This document shows, piece after piece, positions 55,106-64,000 of a DNA stretch of 64,000 bases. The notes below the pieces were generated by a model. That model saw nothing but the letters and a program-made list of their open reading frames with translations. It was not told where the DNA came from and searched no databases. Position numbers and translations under genes: made by a program. The number at the start of each line of letters is the position of its first letter. The first letter of the stretch is position 1. The stretch is from Aquabacter sp. L1I39 (GTDB taxonomy: Bacteria > Pseudomonadota > Alphaproteobacteria > Rhizobiales > Xanthobacteraceae). Location: the NCBI RefSeq assembly GCF_017742835.1, contig NZ_CP072392.1, forward strand, positions 387,559 to 451,558. Reading direction: 5' to 3'.

Positions 55106-56161
55106 ATGGACACCAAGACGCTTTCCGCCACCCGCCGCCAGTTCCTCGCCGGGGTCGGTGGCCTCGGCGCCACCTTGGCCCTGCCTTCGCTCGCCTGCGC
55201 CCAGGAAAAGACCCTGGTGGTCGCCAATTGGGGCGGCGACTGGAACGAGCGCACCATCAAGTTCGTGGAAGCGCCCTTGCTGGAATCCAAGGGCATCAAG
55301 ATCGTCCACGACATCTCCATGGAGCCGGAGCGCAAGGCCAAGCTTCTGGCGGAGAAGCGGCTGCGGCGCGGCTCCATCGATGTGGCCCACCTCAATGAGG
55401 GCGACGCCTATGAGATGTTCAGCCAGGACGTGCTGGCGGAACTCGATTTCGCGAAGATCCCCAACTACGCCGCGGTGGTCCCCTCGCTGAAGACAAAGCC
55501 CTATTTCGTGCCCTGGCTCTATAGCGGCGTGGTCATCGTCTATAACAAGGACAAGGTGCCTAACCCGCCCAAGTCTTATGAGGAGCTCTGGGACAAGAAG
55601 TGGGCCGGAAAGCTCGGCCTCACCAACCAACTCTATTTCAACTATGTGATGATGGCCGCGCTCATCAAGGGCGGCTCCGTCACCAACACGGAAGAGGGCA
55701 AGAAGCGCCTCGTGGAGCTGAAGGAGCTAACCCAGCCGCGCATCTATGCCGCCCACCAGCAGCTCGCCGCCGGCCTTGCCAACGGCGAGGTGGACATTGC
55801 CGTGAACTACAAGGCGCGCGGGCTTCAATGGGCCAATGAGGGCACCCCGCTCGCCATCCAGTATCCCTCGGAGGGCGCTATCGCCGTCATGTTTGGCGCC
55901 GGCATGCCCAAGCGCGCGCCCACCCCGGACCTCGCCTATGACTATTTCAACGCCATGCTCGATGCCAAGGCCATGGCCCAGCTGGCCGCCGCCAGCTTCT
56001 ATGCCCCCGCCAACGGCAAGGCGGACCTCACCCCCGAACTGAAAGCCAAGATCGACTTCACACCGGAGCAGGCCGCGGCGCTCAAGTTCCCTGACTATGC
56101 CCACGTGGCCAAGAACACCTCCGACTGGCTGGAATTCTGGAACAAGAGCATCACGCGCTGA
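55106..56161 (+). CDS. ABC transporter substrate-binding protein (PotD-like)
   Basis: Periplasmic receptor of 351 residues with a Tat-like signal (TRRQFLAGVGG near residue 9, cleavage around ACAQ at about 33). LVVANWGGDWNE, FVPWLYSGVVIVYNKDKV and SYEELWDKKWAGKLGL are typical of the spermidine/putrescine (PotD) extracellular solute-binding family. It is followed by two permeases and an ATPase. In this locus the ligand may be a betaine-, creatinine- or amide-type compound instead of a polyamine; sequence does not decide. Confidence 0.92.
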   Translation: MDTKTLSATRRQFLAGVGGLGATLALPSLACAQEKTLVVANWGGDWNERTIKFVEAPLLESKGIKIVHDISMEPERKAKLLAEKRLRRGSIDVAHLNEGDAYEMFSQDVLAELDFAKIPNYAAVVPSLKTKPYFVPWLYSGVVIVYNKDKVPNPPKSYEELWDKKWAGKLGLTNQLYFNYVMMAALIKGGSVTNTEEGKKRLVELKELTQPRIYAAHQQLAAGLANGEVDIAVNYKARGLQWANEGTPLAIQYPSEGAIAVMFGAGMPKRAPTPDLAYDYFNAMLDAKAMAQLAAASFYAPANGKADLTPELKAKIDFTPEQAAALKFPDYAHVAKNTSDWLEFWNKSITR

Positions 56162-56242
56162 CAGTTGGCCGGTGCCCCGCCGCCTCGGGCGGGGTACCGG
56201 CCCAAGGCGCAAGCAAAGGCGGGGCATTTCAGGGAAGATGGG

Positions 56243-57145
56243 ATGAGCGAGATGGCGATGGTTGCCGGTCCCCCGTCCGGGGGCGGTGGGAGAAGGTGGC
56301 GGGTGTCGCCGGTCTTCGGGCTGGCAGGACCGGCCAGCCTGTTCGTGGCGCTGGCGCTGCTCGGGCCGCTGGTGCTGATGTTCCGCTATTCACTGAACCG
56401 CTTCGTGCCGGGCCAGTTGATGGTGGAGGCACTCACCCTCGCCAATTACCAGAAATTCTTTGCAGACGCCTTCTACCAAGAGGTGCTGTTCACCACGGTG
56501 TGGGTGTCGGCCCTCTCCACGCTCCTGTGCCTCGTGCTGGGCTTTCCGGTGGCCTATGTGCTGGTGCGCCAGGCTTCCCAGCGCTGGAAGGGTGTGCTCC
56601 TCATCCTGATCATCCTGCCGCTCCTCATGGGTAATGCGGTGCGTACCGCCGCCTGGATGGTGGTGCTGGGCGACAAAGGCCTGTTTAATGCCATCACCGC
56701 CCTCGCAGGCATCCCGCCGGCGCGGATCATGTACACGCCCACCGCCGTGGTGATCGGCCTCGTCTCGGTGCTCCTGCCCTTCATGATCGTGACGCTGCAG
56801 AGCATCCTGGAGGGCATCGACCGCAACCTGGAGGATGCGGCGTCTTCCCTTGGCGCGAGCCATGGTACGACGCTGTGGCGGGTGGTGTTGCCGCTGGCGC
56901 TGCCGGGCATCCTGGCGGGCACCATGCTGTGCTTCATCCTGTCCATGAACGCCTATGCGACGCCCGTGCTCATCGGCGGCCCGCAATTCCACATGATGGC
57001 GCCCACCGTCTACCAGCAGGTGGCGAAAGCCATGAACTGGCCGTTCGGCGCGGCATTGGCCTTTGTGCTGATGGCGGTGACGCTGGTTCTGACCACCACC
57101 GCCAACGTCCTGGTTCAGCGGCGCTATCGCCGCTGGTCCGAGTGA
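56243..57145 (+). CDS. ABC transporter permease (PotB-like)
   Basis: Inner-membrane subunit of 300 residues with about six helices. The ATPase-contact EAA loop reads LEDAASSLGASHGTTLWRVVLPLALPGILAG (near 215-245). The start at 56243 follows AGGGAAGATGGG; an earlier start at 56165 is less likely. It is the second transport gene of the operon. Confidence 0.92.
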   Translation: MSEMAMVAGPPSGGGGRRWRVSPVFGLAGPASLFVALALLGPLVLMFRYSLNRFVPGQLMVEALTLANYQKFFADAFYQEVLFTTVWVSALSTLLCLVLGFPVAYVLVRQASQRWKGVLLILIILPLLMGNAVRTAAWMVVLGDKGLFNAITALAGIPPARIMYTPTAVVIGLVSVLLPFMIVTLQSILEGIDRNLEDAASSLGASHGTTLWRVVLPLALPGILAGTMLCFILSMNAYATPVLIGGPQFHMMAPTVYQQVAKAMNWPFGAALAFVLMAVTLVLTTTANVLVQRRYRRWSE

Positions 57146-57158
57146 GGAGGGCGCGCTT

Positions 57159-57965
57159 ATGAACCCCGCTCAGGTCGCCCGCCTTTACGGCGTGCTCTCC
57201 ACCCTGGTGATGGCCTTCATCCTGCTGCCGCTCGTCGCCATCGTGTGGGTGAGCTTCTTCTCCAACCGCATCCTCGCCTTCCCGCCGGACGGCTATACAC
57301 TCTCCTGGTATGCGCGGGCCTGGTCCATGGACGCGTTCCGGGACGGCTTCATCACCTCGGTCCAGACCGCCGCGTGCGCCGCCTTTTTCTCGCTCCTGCT
57401 GGGTGTGCCGGCGAGCCTTGCTTTGGTGCGCTATCGGTTCTTTGGCCGCGAGGCGATCCAGACGCTTCTGCTGGCGCCCATGATCGTGCCGGGCATCGTG
57501 GGCGGGGCGGCGCTCTTCATCTTCTACCTCGAAGCCGAGGTGCTGCTGGACGTGCAGATTGCCGGCACGTTGCCCGGCCTTCTCATCGCCCACACCCTCA
57601 TCGCCTTGCCCTGGACGGTACGGCTCGTGACCGCCGCCTTAGTGGGCGCGAACGCCTCCATCGAGGAGGCGGCGGCCAGCCTTGGCGCTTCGCCCTTCAC
57701 GGTGTTCCGGCGGGTCACGCTGCCGGTCATCAAGCCGGGAGTGGTGGCGGCGGCTCTATTCTCGTTCGTGATTTCCTTCATCGATCTGGAAAAATCCATC
57801 TTCCTGGTGGGGCCGGGCCGCACCACGCTCCAGATCGCGTTGGTCAATTATTTGGAATGGAACCTGGATTCCACCGTCGCGGCGGTGGCGAGCGTACAGA
57901 TCCTGATCATCGGCGCGCTCCTGATCATCAGCGACCGCTATGCCCGGCTGAGCCGGGCCTTCTGA
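57159..57965 (+). CDS. ABC transporter permease (PotC-like)
   Basis: Second inner-membrane subunit, 268 residues, about six helices. Its EAA loop is IEEAAASLGASPFTVFRRVTLPVIKPGVVAAALF (about 168-201). WVSFFSNRILAFPPDGYTLSWYARA near residues 29-53 is typical of PotC-type permeases. GAGGAGGG precedes the ATG. It is 13 bp behind the first permease gene. Confidence 0.92.
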   Translation: MNPAQVARLYGVLSTLVMAFILLPLVAIVWVSFFSNRILAFPPDGYTLSWYARAWSMDAFRDGFITSVQTAACAAFFSLLLGVPASLALVRYRFFGREAIQTLLLAPMIVPGIVGGAALFIFYLEAEVLLDVQIAGTLPGLLIAHTLIALPWTVRLVTAALVGANASIEEAAASLGASPFTVFRRVTLPVIKPGVVAAALFSFVISFIDLEKSIFLVGPGRTTLQIALVNYLEWNLDSTVAAVASVQILIIGALLIISDRYARLSRAF

Positions 57966-57977
57966 GGGAGGCGACCC

Positions 57978-59048
<1,071 letters not shown>

Positions 59049-59130
59049 CCCAAGGGGCGCCGCTCCGGCGGGACCCCATCCGAAGTGAAAGGGCCGCCTT
59101 GAGACCGGCCCGCGCAAAAGGAAGCACGAA

Positions 59131-60105
59131 GTGAGCAACCTGCACGATCGGCTCGTCGTCATTGACGGCCTCATCATTTCCGATTTCGGCCCGGACCTTT
59201 TCAAGGAGATGCGCAAGGGCGGCATCACCGCCGCCAACTGCACCTGCTGCGTGTGGGAAGGCTTCTCCGAGACGATGCGCAACGTGGCGAAGTGGAAGAC
59301 CTGGTTCCGCGAGCATGCGGATCTCATCTCGCAGGTCTACACCACCAAAGACATCCTCAAAGCCAAGGCCGAAAATAAGACCGGCATCATTCTGGGCTGG
59401 CAGAACACGTCGGGCATCGAGGACCAGATCGGCTACCTGGAGCTTTTCCATGAGCTCGGCGTGCGTATCATCCAGATGACCTACAACACGCAGAATTTCG
59501 TGGGCTCCGGTTGCTATGAGAGCACCGACAGCGGGCTGTCGGACTTTGGCCACGACGTGGTGGCTGAAATGAACCGCCTGGGCATTCTGTGTGATCTCTC
59601 CCATGTGGGGCAGAAGACCTCCCACGACACCATCGTCGCCTCCAAGCAGCGTGTCGCCTATTCCCACTGCCTGCCGGCGGGGCTGAAAGCCCATCCGCGC
59701 AACAAGAGTGACGAGCAATTGCGCTTCATTGCGGAAAAGGACGGCTTTGTCGGCGTCACCATGTTCCCTCCCTTCCTTGAGAAGGGCCCCAATTCCACGA
59801 TCGACGATTATGTGGCGGCGATGGACTATGTCATGAACCTCGTCGGCGAGGACAAGGTCGGGGTGGGCACAGACTTCACCCAGGGCTATAGCAAGCCCTT
59901 CTTCGATTGGATCACCCACGACAAGGGCTATGGCCGCAAGCTCACCGACTTCGGCGCCGTCATCAATCCGGAAGGCTTCCGCGAGATCGCCGATTTCCCC
60001 AACCTCACCGCGGCCATGGAAAAGCGCGGCTGGAGCGAGGCGCGCATCGAAAAGGTGATGGGCGGCAACTGGCTGCAGCTGCTCAAGGATGTCTGGCGCG
60101 CCTGA
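59131..60105 (+). CDS. M19 (membrane dipeptidase)-like protein with altered metal site
   Basis: Protein of 324 residues alignable with renal dipeptidase, starting with GTG after AAAGGA. The HxD pair of the family (in VIDGHND) is replaced by VIDGLII near residue 12, and the bridging glutamate of GVEGG aligns with the Q of LGWQN. The two later His ligands (DLSHVG, YSHCLP) and the Asp of VGTDFTQG remain. A peptidase role is therefore doubtful. A homologue is known beside dimethylglycine demethylase genes in Pseudomonas (PA5396), with the next gene as its partner. Probably co-expressed with the ABC transporter upstream. Confidence 0.85.
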   Translation: MSNLHDRLVVIDGLIISDFGPDLFKEMRKGGITAANCTCCVWEGFSETMRNVAKWKTWFREHADLISQVYTTKDILKAKAENKTGIILGWQNTSGIEDQIGYLELFHELGVRIIQMTYNTQNFVGSGCYESTDSGLSDFGHDVVAEMNRLGILCDLSHVGQKTSHDTIVASKQRVAYSHCLPAGLKAHPRNKSDEQLRFIAEKDGFVGVTMFPPFLEKGPNSTIDDYVAAMDYVMNLVGEDKVGVGTDFTQGYSKPFFDWITHDKGYGRKLTDFGAVINPEGFREIADFPNLTAAMEKRGWSEARIEKVMGGNWLQLLKDVWRA

Positions 60106-60247
60106 TGTGCCCTGAACGGGGGCGCGCCCATCGCGCGTCCTCGGCCCCGCCCAGGGTCGCCCCTGCCCGCCGGCCTCCTCCGCGCCGCCCGGCTTCGCTG
60201 GCGGTGCGGGACGGGGCGTTTTTCAACTTCCCAAGCGAGACGTGAGA

Positions 60248-60772
60248 ATGGCGAAGCCCGAAATCGAGATCGATGTGGACCCGGCCACCGGCCAGTGGTT
60301 CGTGGACAAGATGCCCATGATCCTGGTGCCGCAGCACTTCTACAACAACAACCATTTCGCCCTGGAAGCGGCGCTGGGCGCGGAGGGGCTGGATGCCGCG
60401 CTGGCGCCGGCGGGGCGCACCTCGGCCTATGTGTGGTGCAAGAAGCAGAGCGAGGTCTATGGCCTGTCCGGCCTCGACGTGTTTGCCCATTACATGAAGC
60501 GCCTGTCCCAGCGGGGATGGGGCCGCTTCACCATTGTAGCTGCCGATCCCGCCGCTGGCACCGCCACCATTCGCCTCGACCATTCCTCCTTCATCACCGA
60601 TGAGAGCCGGAAGGCCGGCCGGCGCCTGTGCTACATGTTCGCGCCCTGGTTGAAGGGCGCCATGGAATTCGTCTGCGAGCAGGACGGCATGCCCCGTACC
60701 CTTGTGGCGGAAGAAGTGCAGTGTGCCGCCGAAGGCCACGACCACTGCGTGTTCGAGGTGCGCCCCGCCTGA
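60248..60772 (+). CDS. DUF5943 / V4R-like domain protein
   Basis: Cytosolic protein of 174 residues. The C-terminus CAAEGHDHCVFEV is the CxAxGxxxCxFxV signature of V4R (4-vinyl-reductase-like) small-molecule or metal-binding domains. The N-terminus MAKPEIEIDVDPATGQWFVD fits the DUF5943 group, known from the Pseudomonas dimethylglycine/sarcosine locus next to the M19-like gene, the same order as here. Function is unknown; a sensor, chaperone or folate-linked role is possible. An in-frame GTG at 60242 is an alternative start. Confidence 0.78.
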   Translation: MAKPEIEIDVDPATGQWFVDKMPMILVPQHFYNNNHFALEAALGAEGLDAALAPAGRTSAYVWCKKQSEVYGLSGLDVFAHYMKRLSQRGWGRFTIVAADPAAGTATIRLDHSSFITDESRKAGRRLCYMFAPWLKGAMEFVCEQDGMPRTLVAEEVQCAAEGHDHCVFEVRPA

Positions 60773-60876
60773 GCTGGCGGCTGTCTCTCCACGAAAACCC
60801 TGTCACCTCAATGTCATACCTGCCCTTTAGGCACGTTTGATACGGGCGGCAGGGTGCGCCGTGGGGGGACAATACG

Positions 60877-61632
60877 ATGCAGCCGATCCTCAAGGTCGAG
60901 GACGTTCGCAAGTCGTTCGGTGCGGTGCAGATCCTCAAGGGCGTGAGCTTTAACATCGAGGAGGGTGACCTTGTCTCGATGATCGGCCCCTCCGGCTGCG
61001 GCAAGTCCACCTTGCTGCGCTGCCTCAACGGCCTTGAGACCATCGATTCCGGCGCCGTTGAAGCCTGCGGCGTGCGGATGGAGAAGAAGCCGGCCGTCTC
61101 GTCCGAGAGCTTCGCGGAAGCCGCCCATCGCCTGCGCAAGAATGTGGGCATGGTGTTCCAGAGCTTCAATCTCTTCCCCCATAAGACCCTGCACCAGAAC
61201 GTCATGCTCGCCCCCATGGTGGTGAAGGGTGTGGGCCGGGACGAAGCGGCCGCCAATGCCGAACGCCTTCTGAAGAAGGTGGGCCTGTTCGAGCAGATGG
61301 ACCGCTACCCCATCAACCTGTCCGGCGGCCAGCAACAGCGCGGCGCCATCGCCCGCGCCCTCGCCATGGCACCCAAGATCATGCTCTATGACGAGCCCAC
61401 TTCCGCGCTCGATCCCGGCCTCGTGGACGAGGTGCTGGACGTCATGAAGGAGTTGGACGCGGAGGGGATGACGCAGATCGTCGTCACCCACGAAATGCGC
61501 TTCGCCCGCGATGCGTCCGACTACATCATCTTCATGGAGAAGGGGGAGATCGTGGAGATCTCCGACGAAGACGAGATCTTCGAGAACCCCAAGGATCCGC
61601 GCACGCGCCAGTTCCTCCGCCGCTTCGTGTGA
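60877..61632 (+). CDS. Polar amino acid ABC transporter ATP-binding protein (GlnQ-like)
   Basis: ATPase of 251 residues. Walker A GPSGCGKST near residue 39, Q-loop VFQSFNLFPH, signature LSGGQQQR, Walker B IMLYDEPTSALDP and switch VTHEM are all intact. It lies directly before the binding-protein/permease fusion gene, so the two make a compact amino acid importer. GGGGGGACAAT precedes the ATG. An insert around residues 65-85 (KKPAVSSESFAEAAHRL) is typical of this subgroup. Confidence 0.92.
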   Translation: MQPILKVEDVRKSFGAVQILKGVSFNIEEGDLVSMIGPSGCGKSTLLRCLNGLETIDSGAVEACGVRMEKKPAVSSESFAEAAHRLRKNVGMVFQSFNLFPHKTLHQNVMLAPMVVKGVGRDEAAANAERLLKKVGLFEQMDRYPINLSGGQQQRGAIARALAMAPKIMLYDEPTSALDPGLVDEVLDVMKELDAEGMTQIVVTHEMRFARDASDYIIFMEKGEIVEISDEDEIFENPKDPRTRQFLRRFV

Positions 61633-61715
61633 CGCCGGCGGCCCGGCCTGCGCCGGCCACCGATCCTTCCGCCCCAGTTCAGCATCCCGCCCGCCGCCTT
61701 GCTCCGGGGACCGCC

Positions 61716-63230
61716 ATGCGCCTGCTTCTCGTCCTGCTCGCTTTCCTTGCCGCCGCCGTTCCGGCCCTCGCCCAGACGCCTGCCAAGGCGGTCAATCCGC
61801 CATTGAAGTATGGCGGCGATGCCACCTCCGGCGCGCCCTACACTTTCACCGATCCGGCGGACCCGAACCTTATTGAGGGATTCGAGGTGGACATCATGAA
61901 TGTCCTCGCCCCCAAGATGGGCCGCACCCCGCAATTCGTGCAGAACGACTGGTCGAACCTCATCCCCGGCCTTGATGCCGGGCTTTATGACGCGGTTATC
62001 AACGGCCTGGAAATCACCCCCGAGCATCAGGCGGCGGCGGATTTCTCCATCCCTTATTACGTCACCTACGGCCAAATCGTGATCCGCCGGGGCGATCCCG
62101 AGGTCGCGGACCTCGCCGCCCTGCGCGGCAAGAAGGTGGGCACGCTCAAGGCGGGCCAGATGGAGCGGGTGCTGCGGCAATTCGGCGGCATCGACGTGCG
62201 CAGCTACGAGGAGGAGATCGACGCCTATTCCGATCTCAAGCTGAAGCGCATCGACGCGACCGTGATGGATTTCCCGATCGCGGTCTATTACGCCCAGCCC
62301 GACGGCGAATTGCAGTTCACCGGCGGTCCGGTGGGCCGGATCGAATATGGCATCGCGGTGAAGAAGGGCGCCGATCCCAAGCTGTTGGGCGAGATCAACC
62401 AGGCGCTGTCGCAGATGCAGCAGGACGGCTCCATGCGCCAGATCCTGGACCGCTGGGGCATCTGGACCCCCATGATGGCCCAGGTAACCGGCGACGACCG
62501 GCCGATGCAGGCTCAGCCCGTGGCCTATAATCGGTATGTGGAAGAGACCCAGCCCCAGGGTTTCATCGCCCAAATGGAGCGCTACATGCGCTTCCTGCCG
62601 CAATTGGGACGGGCAGCGGTCATGACCATGGAAATCTCCATGCTGGCCATGCTGATCGCGGTGGGCTTCGGCGCGACGCTGGCCTTGTGCCGGGTCTATG
62701 GCGGCACGTTGCTGGATCGGCTCGCCCAGCTTTACATTGAGGTGGTGCGTGGCACCCCGCTGCTCATACAGGTGCTGTTCATCTATTATGGCCTGCCCAA
62801 GATTGGTCTCCAACTGGAGCCGTTCGTGGCCGGCGTGCTGGCACTGGGCTTCAATTATGCGGCCTATGAGGCGGAGAATTACCGCGCCGGGCTCCTCGCC
62901 ATTCCCCGCACCCAGATGGAGGCGGCGGTCGCGCTCAACATGACCGAGCGCCAGTCCCTGCGCCACGTGGTGATCCCCCAGGCTGCGCGCATTGTGCTGC
63001 CGCCCACCACCAACGACTTCATCTCGTTGATCAAGGACTCGTCCCTCGTCTCGGTCATTTCCCTGGTGGAGCTGACCAAGACCTACGAGATGATCTCCAC
63101 CACCTATTACGATTATTTCGGCACCGGCATCCTGGTGGCGGCGGTCTATCTGCTGCTGGGTCTGCCCTTCGTTCGCCTCGCCCGCTGGGCCGAGCGTTAT
63201 GCCAGCCGTGGGACGACGCGCGGTTCGTAA
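61716..63230 (+). CDS. Amino acid ABC transporter binding-protein / permease fusion
   Basis: Fusion protein of 504 residues. It has a signal peptide (MRLLLVLLAFLAAAVPALAQ), a SBP_bac_3 binding domain (about 30-275, with EGFEVDIMNVLAPKMG and WSNLIPGLDAGLYDAVINGLEIT), then a HisM/GlnP-type permease (about 310-500) with the EAA-like line MTERQSLRHVVIPQAARIVLPPTTNDFISLIKDSSL. The start at 61716 gives a normal signal peptide; a GTG at 61629 overlapping the ATPase stop (GTGA) would add 29 residues. Such fusions make the receptor permanently linked to the channel. Confidence 0.92.
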   Translation: MRLLLVLLAFLAAAVPALAQTPAKAVNPPLKYGGDATSGAPYTFTDPADPNLIEGFEVDIMNVLAPKMGRTPQFVQNDWSNLIPGLDAGLYDAVINGLEITPEHQAAADFSIPYYVTYGQIVIRRGDPEVADLAALRGKKVGTLKAGQMERVLRQFGGIDVRSYEEEIDAYSDLKLKRIDATVMDFPIAVYYAQPDGELQFTGGPVGRIEYGIAVKKGADPKLLGEINQALSQMQQDGSMRQILDRWGIWTPMMAQVTGDDRPMQAQPVAYNRYVEETQPQGFIAQMERYMRFLPQLGRAAVMTMEISMLAMLIAVGFGATLALCRVYGGTLLDRLAQLYIEVVRGTPLLIQVLFIYYGLPKIGLQLEPFVAGVLALGFNYAAYEAENYRAGLLAIPRTQMEAAVALNMTERQSLRHVVIPQAARIVLPPTTNDFISLIKDSSLVSVISLVELTKTYEMISTTYYDYFGTGILVAAVYLLLGLPFVRLARWAERYASRGTTRGS

Positions 63231-63324
63231 GGGGAGGGGGCGAAGGGCGCGCGGGCGTCATCGCCCCGGAAAGGGAGGGGCCGAGCCGGTGGGTCCGCCA
63301 TCAGCCATCGCAACAAGAACAAGA

Positions 63325-63366
63325 AAAGGCCCCTTCAGCGTTCCCTGAACGTCGAGGGGGGCCTTT
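63325..63366. terminator. Bidirectional terminator between convergent genes
   Basis: AAAGGCCCC (63325-63333) pairs with GGGGCCTTT (63358-63366); a smaller inner TTCAG/CTGAA stem is present. T or A runs lie on both outer sides, so it can serve both the ABC fusion gene and the M23 peptidase gene. Confidence 0.7.
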
Positions 63367-63415
63367 ATACGTTGCATTTGCGGAGCCGCAGGAGGCGAGG
63401 CGCCGCCGGATCTGG

Positions 63416-64000
63416 TCAGCGACTGGAGGTGCTGCTGGCGGACGCCACCTTCGGCGCCACGGGGGCGTGGCTGAGCAGGGCTTCGATGCGATCCTTCTCC
63501 TTGCGGAACTCCGCCAGGAACCGCCCATCCAGCGCCCGGCCGCGCGGCAGCTTGATGCGCATGGGATCGACGAACGAGCCGTTGATCTTCACTTCGTAAT
63601 GCAGATGCGGTCCGGTGGAGAGGCCCGAAGATCCAAGATAACCGATCACCTGGCCCTGGCGCACCTGCTGGCCCACCCGTAGCCCCTTGGCGAAGCCGGA
63701 CTGGTGGGAATAGGTGGTCACATAGCCATTGGCGTGCTGGATTTCCGTGTGCCGGCCATAGCCGGACTTCCAGTCCGCATAAATGACCGTGCCATTACCG
63801 GCCGCAAAGATCGGCGTGCCCACAGCGTCCGACCAGTCGACGCCGGTGTGCAGCTTAGAATAGCCGAGGATGGGGTGGCGGCGATAGCCGAAGGGCGAGC
63901 GCATGATGCCACCGGCCATGGGCTTGCGGACCAGGAATTTCTTCGCGCTCTTGCCGTCCTCATCATAATAGTCGACGAGGCCGTCGTCGGAGGTCTGGAA
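63416..64000 (-). CDS. M23 family metallopeptidase (5' end outside window)
   Basis: C-terminal 194 residues of a cell-wall peptidase; the frame is open to the right edge. Zinc-site motifs are HTGVDW (HxxxD) and HLHYE (HxH). GGIMRSPFGYRRHPILG, GNGTVIYADWKSGYG and GYVTTYSHQSGF are typical of LytM/NlpD-like endopeptidases that cut peptidoglycan cross-links or activate amidases. The tail after HLHYE is charged, ending in an Ala/Ser-rich stretch. The missing N-terminus probably holds a membrane anchor or LysM/coiled coil. Confidence 0.9.
   Translation of the reverse strand, partial: FQTSDDGLVDYYDEDGKSAKKFLVRKPMAGGIMRSPFGYRRHPILGYSKLHTGVDWSDAVGTPIFAAGNGTVIYADWKSGYGRHTEIQHANGYVTTYSHQSGFAKGLRVGQQVRQGQVIGYLGSSGLSTGPHLHYEVKINGSFVDPMRIKLPRGRALDGRFLAEFRKEKDRIEALLSHAPVAPKVASASSTSSR

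Noticed and set aside
60815..60835. Sigma-54-like TAGGCACGTTTGATAC before the GlnQ-type gene.
   Set aside because: The GG element lacks the GC dinucleotide at the required -12 position.

Overview
The window is about 64 kb of GC-rich DNA with the coding style of an alphaproteobacterium of the order Hyphomicrobiales, probably a member of the Xanthobacteraceae (Xanthobacter, Azorhizobium or Ancylobacter type). This placement is inferred from gene content. It includes a molybdenum-storage protein pair (mosB-mosA) close to that of Azotobacter, a Shemin-pathway 5-aminolevulinate synthase with an FNR/FixK box, heterotetrameric sarcosine oxidase, and an ornithine decarboxylase behind a long structured leader. 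I saw no rRNA, tRNA, CRISPR array, insertion sequence or phage gene. Genes are densely packed in short operons, usually with a divergent regulator.

Layout. 1-2.4 kb: a truncated MscS channel, a GNAT acetyltransferase and a LysR regulator. 2.5-4 kb: an ALDH7-type dehydrogenase divergent from that LysR. 4-13.5 kb: a glycan or glycosylation island with a SPINDLY-type O-GlcNAc transferase, two FkbM methyltransferases, a nucleotide-sugar epimerase, a radical SAM/SPASM protein, two glycosyltransferases and an RmlC-like epimerase. 13.7-15.4 kb: mosBA. 15.5-19.3 kb: a YheO-type regulator divergent from a threonine-synthase-like PLP enzyme, a DUF892 ferritin-like protein and a zinc metallopeptidase. 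19.4-23.1 kb: TetR and an EmrAB-type efflux pump. 23.1-28.6 kb: an IclR regulator with two identical palindromic operators in front of a beta-oxidation operon resembling pimF/pimC/pimD. 28.6-35.3 kb: an amidase, a GntR regulator, an aldehyde dehydrogenase, a sugar epimerase, a Bug-type binding protein and an orphan NMT1-like protein. 35.5-39.4 kb: hemA, the decarboxylase leader, ornithine decarboxylase and a GNAT protein.

39.4-61 kb is a large module for methylated glycine compounds. The minus-strand operon soxB-soxD-soxA-soxG-sdaA-glyA should convert sarcosine to glycine and 5,10-methylene-THF, combine these into serine (GlyA) and deaminate serine to pyruvate (SdaA). A GlxA-type AraC regulator reads away from it. 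Next come a chemoreceptor, an isochorismatase-fold hydrolase resembling N-carbamoylsarcosine amidase, a GatA-type amidase, two LysR regulators and a Pot-type ABC transporter. An M19-dipeptidase-like protein that has lost metal ligands and a DUF5943/V4R protein follow. The last pair is known from dimethylglycine/sarcosine loci of Pseudomonas. The window ends with a polar-amino-acid ABC transporter (ATPase plus a binding-protein/permease fusion) and the 3' part of an M23 peptidase gene.

The observations most worth follow-up are the decarboxylase leader RNA, the degenerate M19/V4R pair in the sarcosine region, the twin IclR operators 104 bp apart, the FNR box of hemA with ideal class II spacing, and the glycosylation island.
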